Shown here piece by piece: positions 49,218 to 57,234 of a stretch of DNA of 64,000 bases (positions are counted from its first letter, which is position 1; each line of letters opens with the position of its first letter). The stretch covers positions 54,612 to 118,611 of the forward strand of contig JAQBYN010000005.1 of the NCBI GenBank assembly GCA_027622715.1, written 5' to 3'. Source of the DNA: Pseudomonadota bacterium (GTDB lineage Bacteria > Pseudomonadota > Alphaproteobacteria > SHVP01). The notes under the pieces were generated by a model. It worked only from the letters and a program-made list of their open reading frames with translations, was not told the origin of the DNA and searched no databases. Both the position numbers and the translations under genes were made by a program.

Positions 49218-50654
49218 TCACGCGGCGACCCGATCGCGACGCGCGCGGTCGGGGGTTTCATTGTTGAGCAGGCCGCCCACCGAGTCCTCATAGGCCTGGG
49301 CAACGCGCAGCAGCCCGGCTTCGTCGAAGGGCCGACCGACGAGTTGGAAGCCGACCGGCAGGCCGTTGTCGCCGAACCCGGCCGGCACTGACAGCGCCGG
49401 CAACCCGAGATAACTGAACGCCCGGGTACAGCGGCCGATGTTGTTGAGGAACGTGACGAGATCGGCCGACGCGCCGACATCGGTTTCTTCGACGGTCTTG
49501 GGCGCAAACGGGCTGGTCGGCGTGTGCAACACGTCGCAGATGCCGAAAACTTGGTCGATGAATTCGGCGGCGAGTACCGGGCGCAAGTGCAGGGCTTCGA
49601 GGTAGGCCGTCGCCGGATAGCCTAGGCCGAGCTCGAGCCGGGCCAAGCCTTGCGCGCTGTAATCTTGCGGGCGTTCGTGCATCCATTGTTTGTGGACGAC
49701 AGCGGCTTCGACAAAGGTCACCATGGTGCCAAAATCGATCAGGCGTTTTTGATCGGGCACCTTGACCTCGACCAGGGTCGCACCGGCCGCGACCAGCGCA
49801 TCCAAGCTGTGCCGCATTAGGCGTTCGACATCGGCATCGATGCCGGGGTCGTAGAAATAATTGACCGGCACGCCGACACGCACGCCCTTGAGATCGCCGC
49901 CGAGCGCGGCCTCATAGTTGGGGACGGGTTGACGAGATGAGGTAGGGTCTTGCGCATCGTGCCCGGCAATGATCTGCATGAGGCGCGCGACATCGCGCGG
50001 GGTCCGCGCGAGCGGACCAAAACAATCGAGCGAGAACGACACCGGCATCGCCCCGTAACGGCTGATCCGGGTTTGCGTTGGCTTGAGGCCGACAACGCCG
50101 CAGAAATTCGCCGGCAACCGGATCGAGCCACCGGTATCGGAACCGAGCGCACCGAAGATGCAGCGCCCACCGACCGCCGCGCCCGAACCGGACGACGAGC
50201 CACCCGAGATATAGTCGGGATCCCACGGGTTACGGCAGTGGCCCCAGTGCGGGTTATGGCCGGTCGGGCCAATGGCGAATTCGGCCATGTTGAGGCCGCC
50301 AAGGGTGATTGCGCCGGCGGCTTCGAGACGCGCAATGGCGGTGGCGGTGACATCGGCCTTCCAGCCGCGGCGAATTTCTGAGGCGCAGGTAGCGACTTTG
50401 CCAGCGCGGTAGAACAGATCTTTGTGGGCCAGCGGCACGCCGTGCAGGGCCCCGAGCCTATCGCCGCGCGCTTGCGCCGCGTCGGCGGCATCGGCGGCGG
50501 CCAACGCGTCATCGGCGTCCACCGAGATGAAACAGTTCAGGCGGGGTTGTTGCGTTTCGATCTGGGCGAGGCATGCCGCGACCACCTCGCGCGCCGATAC
50601 TTCCCCGGACGCGATGGCATCGGCGGTTTGGACCAGGGTGCGTCCGACGATCAT
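49218..50654 (-). CDS. Amidase (amidase signature family)
   Basis: A 478-residue amidase-signature enzyme with the Ser-cisSer-Lys triad visible: the Lys in GVPLAHKDLF (about residue 77), and GGSSSGSGAAVGGR and GSDTGGSIRLPANFCG carrying the two serines. It hydrolyses an amide (or acts as a glutamyl-tRNA amidotransferase-like subunit; the context does not suggest GatA). Its ATG overlaps the stop of a 63-codon upstream frame by 4 nt (ATGA), which is overlapped in turn by a MmgE/PrpD gene. The operon direction runs from pyrC to the hydrolase. Confidence 0.9.
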   Translation of the reverse strand: MIVGRTLVQTADAIASGEVSAREVVAACLAQIETQQPRLNCFISVDADDALAAADAADAAQARGDRLGALHGVPLAHKDLFYRAGKVATCASEIRRGWKADVTATAIARLEAAGAITLGGLNMAEFAIGPTGHNPHWGHCRNPWDPDYISGGSSSGSGAAVGGRCIFGALGSDTGGSIRLPANFCGVVGLKPTQTRISRYGAMPVSFSLDCFGPLARTPRDVARLMQIIAGHDAQDPTSSRQPVPNYEAALGGDLKGVRVGVPVNYFYDPGIDADVERLMRHSLDALVAAGATLVEVKVPDQKRLIDFGTMVTFVEAAVVHKQWMHERPQDYSAQGLARLELGLGYPATAYLEALHLRPVLAAEFIDQVFGICDVLHTPTSPFAPKTVEETDVGASADLVTFLNNIGRCTRAFSYLGLPALSVPAGFGDNGLPVGFQLVGRPFDEAGLLRVAQAYEDSVGGLLNNETPDRARRDRVAA

Positions 50655-50842
50655 TTCGGCGCCGCGCGGTCGAAGACGATCTCAAGATTGGCCGGCGGCG
50701 CATCGGCGAGCGAGCGCGCGCAGGAATCGAGCCCTTGGCGCACGGCGGCATTTTCCGACACGATGCGCGTCGCCGAGGCCTCGCCCACGCGGTACCCCGA
50801 GAACAGATCGATCAGCGCGCGGGCGGTTTCTCCTTGCGACAC
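50651..50842 (-). CDS. Small protein coupled to amidase (GatC/AtzG-like position)
   Basis: A 63-residue frame from GTG at 50842 (AAGGGG Shine-Dalgarno) to 50651. It starts 1 nt after the stop of the MmgE/PrpD gene and its stop overlaps the amidase start (ATGA). Small helical proteins in this position next to amidases are known as AtzG-like or GatC-like stabilising subunits, and the sequence (ARALIDLFSGYRVGEASATR, then DSCARSLADAPPANLEIVF) would suit one, but no clear family motif is visible. The coupling is strong evidence that it is translated. Confidence 0.65.
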   Translation of the reverse strand: MSQGETARALIDLFSGYRVGEASATRIVSENAAVRQGLDSCARSLADAPPANLEIVFDRAAPK

Positions 50843-50843
50843 G

Positions 50844-52226
50844 TTAGTCCCCTTCCCTCGCCACCAGCGCGGCCAATGTGCCGCCGGTTTTCAAGTCCTC
50901 CAAATTCAGCACGCAGTCGGCGATGCGGGCTGCTTGGGCCGCGTCACACCCGTGCGCCGCGTTGTCGTGAAACTTGGCGACGATTTCGTCTTGGCTCAAC
51001 GGACGTTCGCGGGTGCCGCGATTGACGGCTTCGCGGTGCCATACGACCGTGCCGTCGTTGCGCGTGACGACCACCTCACCGGAATAGAAATCGGGGAAGG
51101 CTGAGTCGGGATCGACGCCGTGGTGAACTTTTTGCCCAAGCGCGAGGATCTCTGGGTCGCCCCAGCAGTCAGGTTCGAGTTCGGCCAACCCGAAGCGGCC
51201 GCGTACGAGTCCAGCCGCGAAAGAGAACGGCAGGCTGAATTGCGCTTCGTAGGCTGAGGACGGGTTTTTCTTTTGCGACTCGGGTTCGCAGACGATGCCG
51301 AACTGGCGTTCGTGTAACAGTGCATCGACCCGCGCGATATCAGTGGCCTTGAGGCCTTTGTCGTGCAGCGCGATGCCGCAGTCGGTGAAGGCGTGGTTGG
51401 CGTGGCACAACGGGAAGGGCTTGATCGCGACGTTCAACATCTCCCAATCGTCGTCGATGCCGCGCGCGAGGTAATCCCAATCAACCGGCGCGCCGTCGGC
51501 CAGGAAGTTGGCATAGAGGCCGCGCGGGCCTTCGTAGGGGTGTTTGACGCCGATGAAACCTTCAGCGGCGAGGTAGGCCGCGGTAACGCCATCGACCGCT
51601 GTCTTGCCGGGATGAAGCCGCTTGGTCCAGGCGCCGTCGGCGAGCCATTCGTTGGTGCCCGACGCGTAGCTGAGCGCGATGCCTTGCGCATGGGCGAGTT
51701 GTTCTGGGTTGAGGCCGAGGAGATGACCGGCCCCAAGGGCGCCGCCGAAGGTGCCGCACAAGGCTGTCGCGTGAAAACCGCGGCCATGGAAGCCGCCGTT
51801 GACGGCGCGCCCGATGCGGCCCGCGGTTTCGCAGGCGACGACATAGGCCGCCAGCATGGCGCCGCCCGACGCGCCGGTTTCGGCGCCCAAACCCAAGATC
51901 AACGGGACGGCGCAGGCCGAAACGTGATTGAGGCTGGGGGTGTGGGTGTCGTCATAGTCCAGCGTGTGGATGAGCGCACCGTTGGCGACCATCGCGTCGC
52001 GCAACGACAGGCGTTCGGTGCGACCGATCACCGGGTGAGTGCCGGCGCCGAATCGACCCAGCGCCCGCATTGTGGTGTCGGCGAAAGGATCGCGGCTGAC
52101 GGCCAGCGCGTTGCCGATCGAGTCGAGAATATGGCGCTTGGCCTTGGTGCGAACCTCCGCCGGTAGAGAGCCCGGTGTGATCCGATGGGCGCTCTGGGCG
52201 AAGGTTTGGGCGATGTTCGCGCTCAT
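50844..52226 (-). CDS. MmgE/PrpD family protein
   Basis: A 460-residue protein of the 2-methylcitrate dehydratase-like family. ILDSIGNALAVSRDPFADT, VANGALIHTLDYDDTHTPSL, and AGRIGRAVNGGFHGRGFHAT with FGGALGAGHLLGLNPEQLAH are standard MmgE/PrpD blocks. Members act as dehydratases or isomerases (methylcitrate, aconitate, itaconate-like). It stands between pyrC-like and amidase genes in one direction, so the substrate may be a cyclic amide or dicarboxylate. A CATAAT element lies exactly 6 nt before the ATG. Confidence 0.88.
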   Translation of the reverse strand: MSANIAQTFAQSAHRITPGSLPAEVRTKAKRHILDSIGNALAVSRDPFADTTMRALGRFGAGTHPVIGRTERLSLRDAMVANGALIHTLDYDDTHTPSLNHVSACAVPLILGLGAETGASGGAMLAAYVVACETAGRIGRAVNGGFHGRGFHATALCGTFGGALGAGHLLGLNPEQLAHAQGIALSYASGTNEWLADGAWTKRLHPGKTAVDGVTAAYLAAEGFIGVKHPYEGPRGLYANFLADGAPVDWDYLARGIDDDWEMLNVAIKPFPLCHANHAFTDCGIALHDKGLKATDIARVDALLHERQFGIVCEPESQKKNPSSAYEAQFSLPFSFAAGLVRGRFGLAELEPDCWGDPEILALGQKVHHGVDPDSAFPDFYSGEVVVTRNDGTVVWHREAVNRGTRERPLSQDEIVAKFHDNAAHGCDAAQAARIADCVLNLEDLKTGGTLAALVAREGD

Positions 52227-52232
52227 CGCGGC

Positions 52233-52238
52233 ATTATG
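52233..52238 (-). promoter_or_regulatory. Possible -10 element of the MmgE/PrpD gene (leaderless)
   Basis: CATAAT read on the minus strand, followed by 6 nt (GCCGCG) and the ATG at 52226. The same arrangement with GCGGCA precedes pyrC. No good -35 is seen, so this is only suggestive. Confidence 0.3.
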
Positions 52239-52253
52239 ACCGGGTGTCCGCGC

Positions 52254-53312
52254 TCAAGGAACATCCGGGCCCGCGAAACGCCAGGCCAGCGTTTGACCCG
52301 CGTGGAACGGTACAACGCCTGCCGCCGCCGTCGGCAAAATCTCCGGGATCGGACTTGGCGTGCGTTCAAGCACGACCTTGGCGTCGTTCAACGGCAGGCC
52401 GTAGAAACGCGGCCCGTGTTCCGACGCGAAGCCCTCGAGTTGATCGAGCGCACCCTCTTCCTCGAAGGTCTTCGCGTAACTTTCGAGCGCGAAGGGCGCG
52501 TTGAATATCCCGGCACACCCGCAGGCCGCTTCTTTATCGCCGACGGCGTGGGGTGCCGAGTCGGTGCCCAGGAAAAACTTCGCCGAACCTGACGTTGCGG
52601 CCCGCCGCAGCGCCAGGCGATGCGCCTCGCGCTTGGCGACGGGCAGGCAATAGAAATGCGGGCGGATACCGCCGGTGAACATCGCGTTGCGATTAATCTC
52701 TAGATGGTGCGGTGTGATCGTCGCGGCGAGGTTCGGGCCGCCCGCTTCGACGAAGGCGACCGCGGCCGCCGTCGTGATGTGCTCGAACACCACTTTGAGC
52801 GCTGGAAAATCGGCGACGACCTTGGCGAGGATTCGGTCAATGAACACTGCTTCGCGGTCGAAGATATCGACATCGGCGTCGGTAACCTCGCCGTGCAGTA
52901 ACAACGGCATCCCGATCCGTTGCATCACTTCCAGAACCGGGTAGATCTTTTGAATGTCGGTAACGCCGTGGCTCGAGTTGGTCGTGGCGTGCGCGGGATA
53001 GAGCTTGCACGCGGTGAATACGCCCGATGCAAAGCCCCGGCCGATCTCGCCCGCATCGGCGGCATCGGTCAGGTAACAGGTCATCAAGGGGGTGAAGTCG
53101 GCGCCCGACCCCAGCGCCGCCAGGATGCGGGCACGGTAGGCCTCGGCGGCAGCGACTGTCGTGACTGGCGGATCAAGGTTGGGCATGACGATGGCTCGGG
53201 CGAACTGGCGCGCCGTGTAGGAGGCGACCGCGGCCAGCATCGGGCCGTCGCGCAAGTGCACGTGCCAATCGTCGGGCCGCCGAAGGACAAGTCGGGTGAT
53301 ATCGGTGCTCAT
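52254..53312 (-). CDS. pyrC: Dihydroorotase, PyrC (class II) type
   Basis: A 352-residue amidohydrolase closely following E. coli-type PyrC. The metal ligands are [12 protein letters not shown] (H-x-H), the carboxylated Lys in [36 protein letters not shown], and the catalytic Asp in [16 protein letters not shown]. It converts carbamoyl aspartate to dihydroorotate in pyrimidine synthesis. Its length matches PyrC. The ATG at 53312 is preceded by CATAAT with 6 nt between, suggesting a leaderless message. It heads a run of same-strand catabolic genes but could be an independent housekeeping gene. Confidence 0.93.
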   Translation of the reverse strand: MSTDITRLVLRRPDDWHVHLRDGPMLAAVASYTARQFARAIVMPNLDPPVTTVAAAEAYRARILAALGSGADFTPLMTCYLTDAADAGEIGRGFASGVFTACKLYPAHATTNSSHGVTDIQKIYPVLEVMQRIGMPLLLHGEVTDADVDIFDREAVFIDRILAKVVADFPALKVVFEHITTAAAVAFVEAGGPNLAATITPHHLEINRNAMFTGGIRPHFYCLPVAKREAHRLALRRAATSGSAKFFLGTDSAPHAVGDKEAACGCAGIFNAPFALESYAKTFEEEGALDQLEGFASEHGPRFYGLPLNDAKVVLERTPSPIPEILPTAAAGVVPFHAGQTLAWRFAGPDVP

Positions 53313-53318
53313 TGCCGC

Positions 53319-53324
53319 ATTATG
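53319..53324 (-). promoter_or_regulatory. Possible -10 element of pyrC (leaderless)
   Basis: CATAAT on the minus strand, 6 nt (GCGGCA) before the ATG at 53312, with no Shine-Dalgarno in between. Transcription would begin at or next to the A of the ATG. Confidence 0.35.
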
Positions 53325-53388
53325 ACTGCGCGCGCCGATCGGCGAAACAATGCCGGCTCCAAAGGCGTGACGGCACGCTTCGATGCGA

Positions 53389-53994
53389 TTATGCGGCAGG
53401 CGATGCCGAGCCGGCCACCAGGACCCGGCGGGCAAGCTGTTTGGTGGTGTCGACATAACGTTGCTGTGACCAGCCGCAGTCACGGGTGAGGGTTTCCCAG
53501 TTTCGTACCGAAACGAGCGTGAAAAGAATGTCGGTGGCGTGTTCGGGCGAATGATCGTGCGTCAGGACTCCGTCGCGGGCCAGAGCGTCGACCGCCGCCG
53601 CGCAACCGTGGCGCAACGCCCGCATGCGATCCGCCCAGGCCAGCGCGGCGGCCTCGTCGGTGTCTTGCATCGCAAGGAGCGCCTTGGCGCCGGCGTAAAT
53701 TTCCGGGATGTAGTTGCCCCAGGCCTCAATGAAGGCATCGAGCCGTTCTCGGCCGCTCGCCGCGGTACGGCTGGCGACGAGTCCGTCGTCGACATTCTTC
53801 ACCACATCGAGATACCGCGTGGTTTCAACAAGAAGCTCGCCGCGGGTCGGGAAATGCAGATACAGCGCTTGGCGGCTGACCCCGGCGGCCTTGGCGATAT
53901 CGGACATGCGAACGGCCCGCCCGTCGCCCTTCTCCAGGAGCGCCCAGGCCGCCGCCAAGATTCGGGTCCGCGTGTCTTTTGGGGGACTTGACAT
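53389..53994 (-). CDS. TetR/AcrR family regulator
   Basis: A 201-residue repressor. The N-terminal helix-turn-helix [17 protein letters not shown], then [20 protein letters not shown] (about residues 30-49), is a textbook TetR DNA-binding domain. The remaining 150 residues form the ligand/dimer domain. It is divergent from the flavoprotein gene at 54058 with only 63 bp between the starts, and that gap holds two palindromes. It is therefore likely to repress itself and the 54058-55163 operon in response to an unknown ligand. Confidence 0.9.
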   Translation of the reverse strand: MSSPPKDTRTRILAAAWALLEKGDGRAVRMSDIAKAAGVSRQALYLHFPTRGELLVETTRYLDVVKNVDDGLVASRTAASGRERLDAFIEAWGNYIPEIYAGAKALLAMQDTDEAAALAWADRMRALRHGCAAAVDALARDGVLTHDHSPEHATDILFTLVSVRNWETLTRDCGWSQQRYVDTTKQLARRVLVAGSASPAA

Positions 53995-54001
53995 GCTGTA
54001 A

Positions 54002-54028
54002 AGTAAGGCTTACTTGACAGACTGTCAA
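54002..54028. promoter_or_regulatory. Paired palindromes, likely TetR operator
   Basis: AGTAAGGCTTACT (54002-54014, 6-bp arms around a central G) abuts TTGACAGACTGTCAA (54014-54028, 7-bp arms around a central A). TTGACA half-sites also occur at 53988-53993 (plus) and, on the minus strand, in TTGACACTG (54043-54035). The whole lies between the tetR-like and flavoprotein genes. Confidence 0.75.
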
Positions 54029-54057
54029 TTTACACAGTGTCAAGTATGGAGGAGACC

Positions 54058-54642
54058 ATGACCAAACGCCTTTTCATCTGGGTGGCCCACCCCAAGGCGG
54101 GCTCTTTATGTGCCGGAATCGCCGATGCCTACCAAGCCGGGGCCCAAGCACGCGGCGCCACGGTGCACCGCATGGACCTGAACACCATGACGTTCGACCC
54201 GGCCTTTCAAGGCTATGGGGCGGATGCCCCGGCGCTCGAACCTGACCTCGCGGCCTGGCAGGCGAACATCGCCTGGGCCGACCATTTGTTGATCGTGCAT
54301 CCCTACTGGTGGGGCGCGATGCCGACGCAAGCGAAGGCAGTGCTGGATCGCGCGCTGGCCCCGGGTTTTGCGTTCACCTATCACGCGCGGGGCGTTGCCT
54401 GGGACAAACTGCTCACGGGCCGGACCGCGGACGTCGTCATCACGTCGGACACGCCGCCGCTGATCGACACCTTGTTGTATCGCAAGCCGGCGCGGCGGGT
54501 GTTGAAGAATCAGGTGCTGGGGTTTTGCGGGATCAAAGCCAAGCGCGTGATCCAGTTCGGGTCGGTCAAGGTCGCGTCCGCCCGCAAGATCAAGCGCTGG
54601 ATCCGCACCGCCGAAGCCATGGGCGCCCACGCCGCGGCGTAG
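54058..54642 (+). CDS. NAD(P)H quinone oxidoreductase-like flavodoxin-fold protein
   Basis: A 194-residue protein of the KefF/MdaB/NQO1 flavodoxin-fold group. WVAHPKAGSLCAGIADAYQA (FMN/FAD phosphate loop), DHLLIVHPYWWGAMPTQAKA, FAFTYHARG and VVITSDTPPL are typical. These enzymes reduce quinones or related electrophiles with two electrons from NAD(P)H. GGAGGAG precedes the ATG at 54058. It is divergent from the TetR gene and 26 bp upstream of a DUF1772 membrane protein in the same direction, so it forms a TetR-controlled operon. Confidence 0.88.
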   Translation: MTKRLFIWVAHPKAGSLCAGIADAYQAGAQARGATVHRMDLNTMTFDPAFQGYGADAPALEPDLAAWQANIAWADHLLIVHPYWWGAMPTQAKAVLDRALAPGFAFTYHARGVAWDKLLTGRTADVVITSDTPPLIDTLLYRKPARRVLKNQVLGFCGIKAKRVIQFGSVKVASARKIKRWIRTAEAMGAHAAA

Positions 54643-54668
54643 TCAACCAACCAACGAAGGAGCGCGAT

Positions 54669-55163
54669 ATGACAAGCGAGTTTGCGATCTATGCCGGGGT
54701 CGCGGTCGTCGTGGCGCACGGCCTGGTTGCTGGGGTGTTTCTGACGTTCTCCGATTTCGTGATGCGGTCGTTGCGTCGGGTGTCACCCGAGAGCGGTATC
54801 GCGGCCATGCAAGCGATCAATCGCACGGTCTATGGATCGGTTTTCTTGGCGATGTTCATTAGCCTGGCAGCGGTATCGCTGGTCCTGGTGGTGGGCGCCG
54901 TCGCCTTCGCCGAAGGAGCGGCGGCGGCGTGGATTGGTGCGGGCAGCGCGCTCTACATCGGCGGCGTCTTTTTGGTCACGGTGGTCGTCAATGTGCCGAT
55001 GAACAAACGGCTCGACGCGATGGACCACGCCGCGCCTGAAACGGCGGCCTATTGGACCGAATACGCGGTGACGTGGACGCGATGGAACCACGTTCGGTCG
55101 TTCGCGTCCGCCGGATCTGCCCTATGTCTGCTCGTCGGCACTTTAAGGCTCGCTGGCGCTTGA
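54669..55163 (+). CDS. DUF1772 family membrane protein
   Basis: A 164-residue protein with four predicted transmembrane helices and the DUF1772/anthrone-oxygenase-like signature: AGVFLTFSDFVMRSL, AMQAINRTVYG, VNVPMNKRLDAMD, and TEYAVTWTRWNHVRSFAS. Related fungal anthrone oxygenases act on polyketides, while the bacterial members have no known role. AAGGAG precedes the ATG. It pairs with the quinone reductase-like gene under TetR-type control, which suggests response to an aromatic or quinone compound. A terminator follows. Confidence 0.85.
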   Translation: MTSEFAIYAGVAVVVAHGLVAGVFLTFSDFVMRSLRRVSPESGIAAMQAINRTVYGSVFLAMFISLAAVSLVLVVGAVAFAEGAAAAWIGAGSALYIGGVFLVTVVVNVPMNKRLDAMDHAAPETAAYWTEYAVTWTRWNHVRSFASAGSALCLLVGTLRLAGA

Positions 55164-55204
55164 TGTAGCGCCCGTGATTCTCGGGCCACTTACCGCCCAA
55201 AGAA

Positions 55205-55236
55205 AAATGGGCCGCCAATTTGGTGGCGGCCCATTT
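55205..55236. terminator. Bidirectional terminator
   Basis: A 13-bp perfect stem (55205-55217 with 55224-55236) and a 6-nt loop ATTTGG. The ends of the stem give T-runs on each strand (ATTTC on plus; CATTTTTC on minus). It separates the convergent DUF1772 and dienelactone hydrolase genes. Confidence 0.88.
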
Positions 55237-55265
55237 CAGTCTTTGCGAAAGCAGGTCGTTGAGTA

Positions 55266-56132
55266 TTAGCCGAGGTTCGCTTTCATGAACGAGATGGTGC
55301 GCCCCCAAGCGAGCTCCGCCGCCTCTTTGTTGTAGCGGGCACCGGCGGTGTCGTTGTGGAAGGCATGGCTGGCGCCTTCATACATGTAGACGACGTAGTT
55401 GACGTTTGCCTTGTCCAACGCCTCGCGGTAGCCCGGGATACCGGGATTCACGAAGTTGTCGCTGCCGGCATAGTGCAACATCATCTTGGCTTTGATCTTC
55501 GCCGCGTCGGCCGCATCAGGAACCGGACCATAGAACGGCGCCGCCGCGAGCAGGTCGGGTTCGTTGATCGCGATCTGGTTGACCGCCCCGCCACCCCAAC
55601 AAAAGCCCATTGCGCCGACTTTGCCGTTACTGGCGGCATGGCCCTTGAGATAGGCAACCGCGGCGCGGCCGCTGGCGATCACGCTGTCCCGGCTGAGACC
55701 CTGGAACATATTGCGGGCCGCATCGGGATCCGACGGCGTGCCGCCGTTGGGCGAAAGAAAATCCGGTGCAAGGGCGACAAATCCTTCGAGTGCGGCGCGG
55801 CGCGCGACATCGCGGATATGGTCGTTGAGCCCACGGTTTTCATGGACCACGACGATGGTCGGCAACTTGCCGGACGCACTCGCGGGCCAGGCAAGGTAGC
55901 CCGTGACCCCGGTGCCGAAGGTGATGTCCTCCGTTTTGGCGCGCGGATCGGCGGGATCAATCATCGCCGCCTGCGCCTGATTGGCCTCCATCAACGGGGC
56001 AATGGCGTAAGCCGCTGCAGTACCGCCGGCTAGGACCGCAAGTCGGTTCATGAACCCACGCCGGTCCAGGGTCCGGTGGGCGAAATCGTTGTAGAGATCG
56101 ATCATCTCTTGGGTAATTCGTTTGTCCGACAT
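55266..56132 (-). CDS. Tat-exported dienelactone hydrolase family protein
   Basis: A 288-residue protein. Residues 1-55 are an N-terminal extension with a twin-arginine motif, RRGFMNRLAVLAGGTAAAYA (residues 24-43), and cleavage near QAQA/AMI. The dienelactone hydrolase fold follows, with catalytic Cys in GAMGFCWGGGAVNQ, Asp in HYAGSDNFVNP and His in EGASHAFHND. DLH enzymes open lactone rings; exported relatives are general serine- or cysteine-type hydrolases. GGAGG precedes the ATG at 56132. It is isolated between a terminator and the motA region. Confidence 0.88.
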   Translation of the reverse strand: MSDKRITQEMIDLYNDFAHRTLDRRGFMNRLAVLAGGTAAAYAIAPLMEANQAQAAMIDPADPRAKTEDITFGTGVTGYLAWPASASGKLPTIVVVHENRGLNDHIRDVARRAALEGFVALAPDFLSPNGGTPSDPDAARNMFQGLSRDSVIASGRAAVAYLKGHAASNGKVGAMGFCWGGGAVNQIAINEPDLLAAAPFYGPVPDAADAAKIKAKMMLHYAGSDNFVNPGIPGYREALDKANVNYVVYMYEGASHAFHNDTAGARYNKEAAELAWGRTISFMKANLG

Positions 56133-56436
56133 GGTGCCTCCCCGATGGTGCAAGCCTTGGCCTAGGAAATCCGGGCCCTCGACACAGTAAACAGCACAAC
56201 CGGCGATTATCTTCCCCGGTCGCACCGGCCATGCAATGGGATTTCCGCATTTCGTGAACGCGGGCCGTTGCGGGTGTCCCCACACTGAATACGCAGCGAT
56301 CCCGATTTACCGGCTTGCGACGCACCGGTATGGTGCTATCGAAGTACAACCGCTAGCGTGGTTACTGAAGAATTACTTAGTCAAAGAAATTGAATACTAT
56401 TTCATAAAATTTTATCTTCGTTTTATTGAGGTTACG
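56133..56436. other. Divergent intergenic region before motA
   Basis: A 304-bp region with GC-rich DNA to about 56340 and AT-rich DNA at about 56355-56430, probably the motA promoter region. The motA frame is open through much of it, but without coding-like composition. No RNA gene or strong palindrome is recognised. Confidence 0.4.
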
Positions 56437-57129
56437 GTGAATCCTTCAACGACCATCGGCATCTTTGGTGGGATAGCGATCGTCGCAATCGCCGTGGTTT
56501 TTTCGGTCGACCAGGCGAGTTTGCTGTGGAACCCCCTGGGCTTGCTGGTCGTGTTTGGTGGAACCTTGGCCGCCACACTGATCGCCTTCCCGATGAACGA
56601 AGTGGGCCGGATATTCACGGTCATCCTGATCGTGCTACGCAACGAGCGCCTCTACGCCAAGGACGATCAGGCCGAACTTGTCAGCGTCGCCAGGTCGGTG
56701 TTGCGCGCCGACATCAGGGCCATCGAGACGCGGTTAAAATCGATTAAGAACCCATTTCTGCGGCTTGGCATTCAGCTTGTGATCGACAACACCGCGCTCG
56801 ACGACATCGTCGATATCATGACCTGGAGAATCGAGAAACTGAAGGCCAAGGAGAAGGCGGAGGCGCTGATATTTCGCGCCATGGCATCGTTCGCGCCTGC
56901 GTTCGGGATGATCGGCACCCTGCTCGGCCTGGTTAATATGCTGAACGCCTTGAACGCGGACGTCGCCGCCATCGGCAGCAACATGGCGATCGCGATGATG
57001 ACAACACTTTATGGGGTGATCGCCGGAAATCTCCTTTTCAAACCGATTGCGATGAAATTCGAGCAACGCACCCAGCAACGCGTTGCTTTGATGATGACGG
57101 TCATGCAGGGCGTCATCTTGTTGCGCTAG
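56437..57129 (+). CDS. motA: MotA-like stator subunit, truncated by an in-frame amber codon
   Basis: A 230-residue MotA/PomA-type protein. Predicted membrane segments are TIGIFGGIAIVAIAVVFSV, PLGLLVVFGGTLAATLIAF, ASFAPAFGMIGTLLGLVNML and SNMAIAMMTTLYGVIAGNLL, with a cytoplasmic loop between TM2 and TM3. With MotB it forms the proton- or ion-driven flagellar stator. The GTG at 56437 has GAGG 6 nt upstream. The frame stops at TAG (57127-57129) after GVILLR, while the same frame continues in typical MotA style (SPGVIEETLQSYNAE) and ends exactly at the motB start. The last 34 residues are thus lost unless the codon is read through. Confidence 0.85.
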   Translation: MNPSTTIGIFGGIAIVAIAVVFSVDQASLLWNPLGLLVVFGGTLAATLIAFPMNEVGRIFTVILIVLRNERLYAKDDQAELVSVARSVLRADIRAIETRLKSIKNPFLRLGIQLVIDNTALDDIVDIMTWRIEKLKAKEKAEALIFRAMASFAPAFGMIGTLLGLVNMLNALNADVAAIGSNMAIAMMTTLYGVIAGNLLFKPIAMKFEQRTQQRVALMMTVMQGVILLR

Positions 57130-57234
57130 AACCGTTCCCCCGGGGTTATCGAAGAGACTCTGCAGTCCTACAACGCCGAGCGGCATGACGAGATTCTCGA
57201 AGGATCAGAAACGCCCCTTCCTAGGAGCGCTTGA
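57127..57234 (+). pseudogene. In-frame continuation of motA after the amber codon
   Basis: After TAG at 57127-57129 the motA frame stays open for 34 codons (NRSPGVIEETLQSYNAERHD onward) and closes with TGA at 57232-57234, whose A is the first base of the motB ATG (TGATG). MotA-type proteins usually end with a block like G-x-x-P-R-V-I-E-E-x-L, which this matches, so the codons were part of the gene. The TAG replaces what is normally a Glu or Gly-Glu region. Either a recent nonsense mutation, a sequencing error, or tolerated truncation. Confidence 0.75.

Noticed and set aside
57127..57129. Pyrrolysine at the motA amber codon
   Set aside because: No pyl genes are visible, MotA has no need of it, and the simpler reading is a nonsense change. 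Kept only as a remote possibility.
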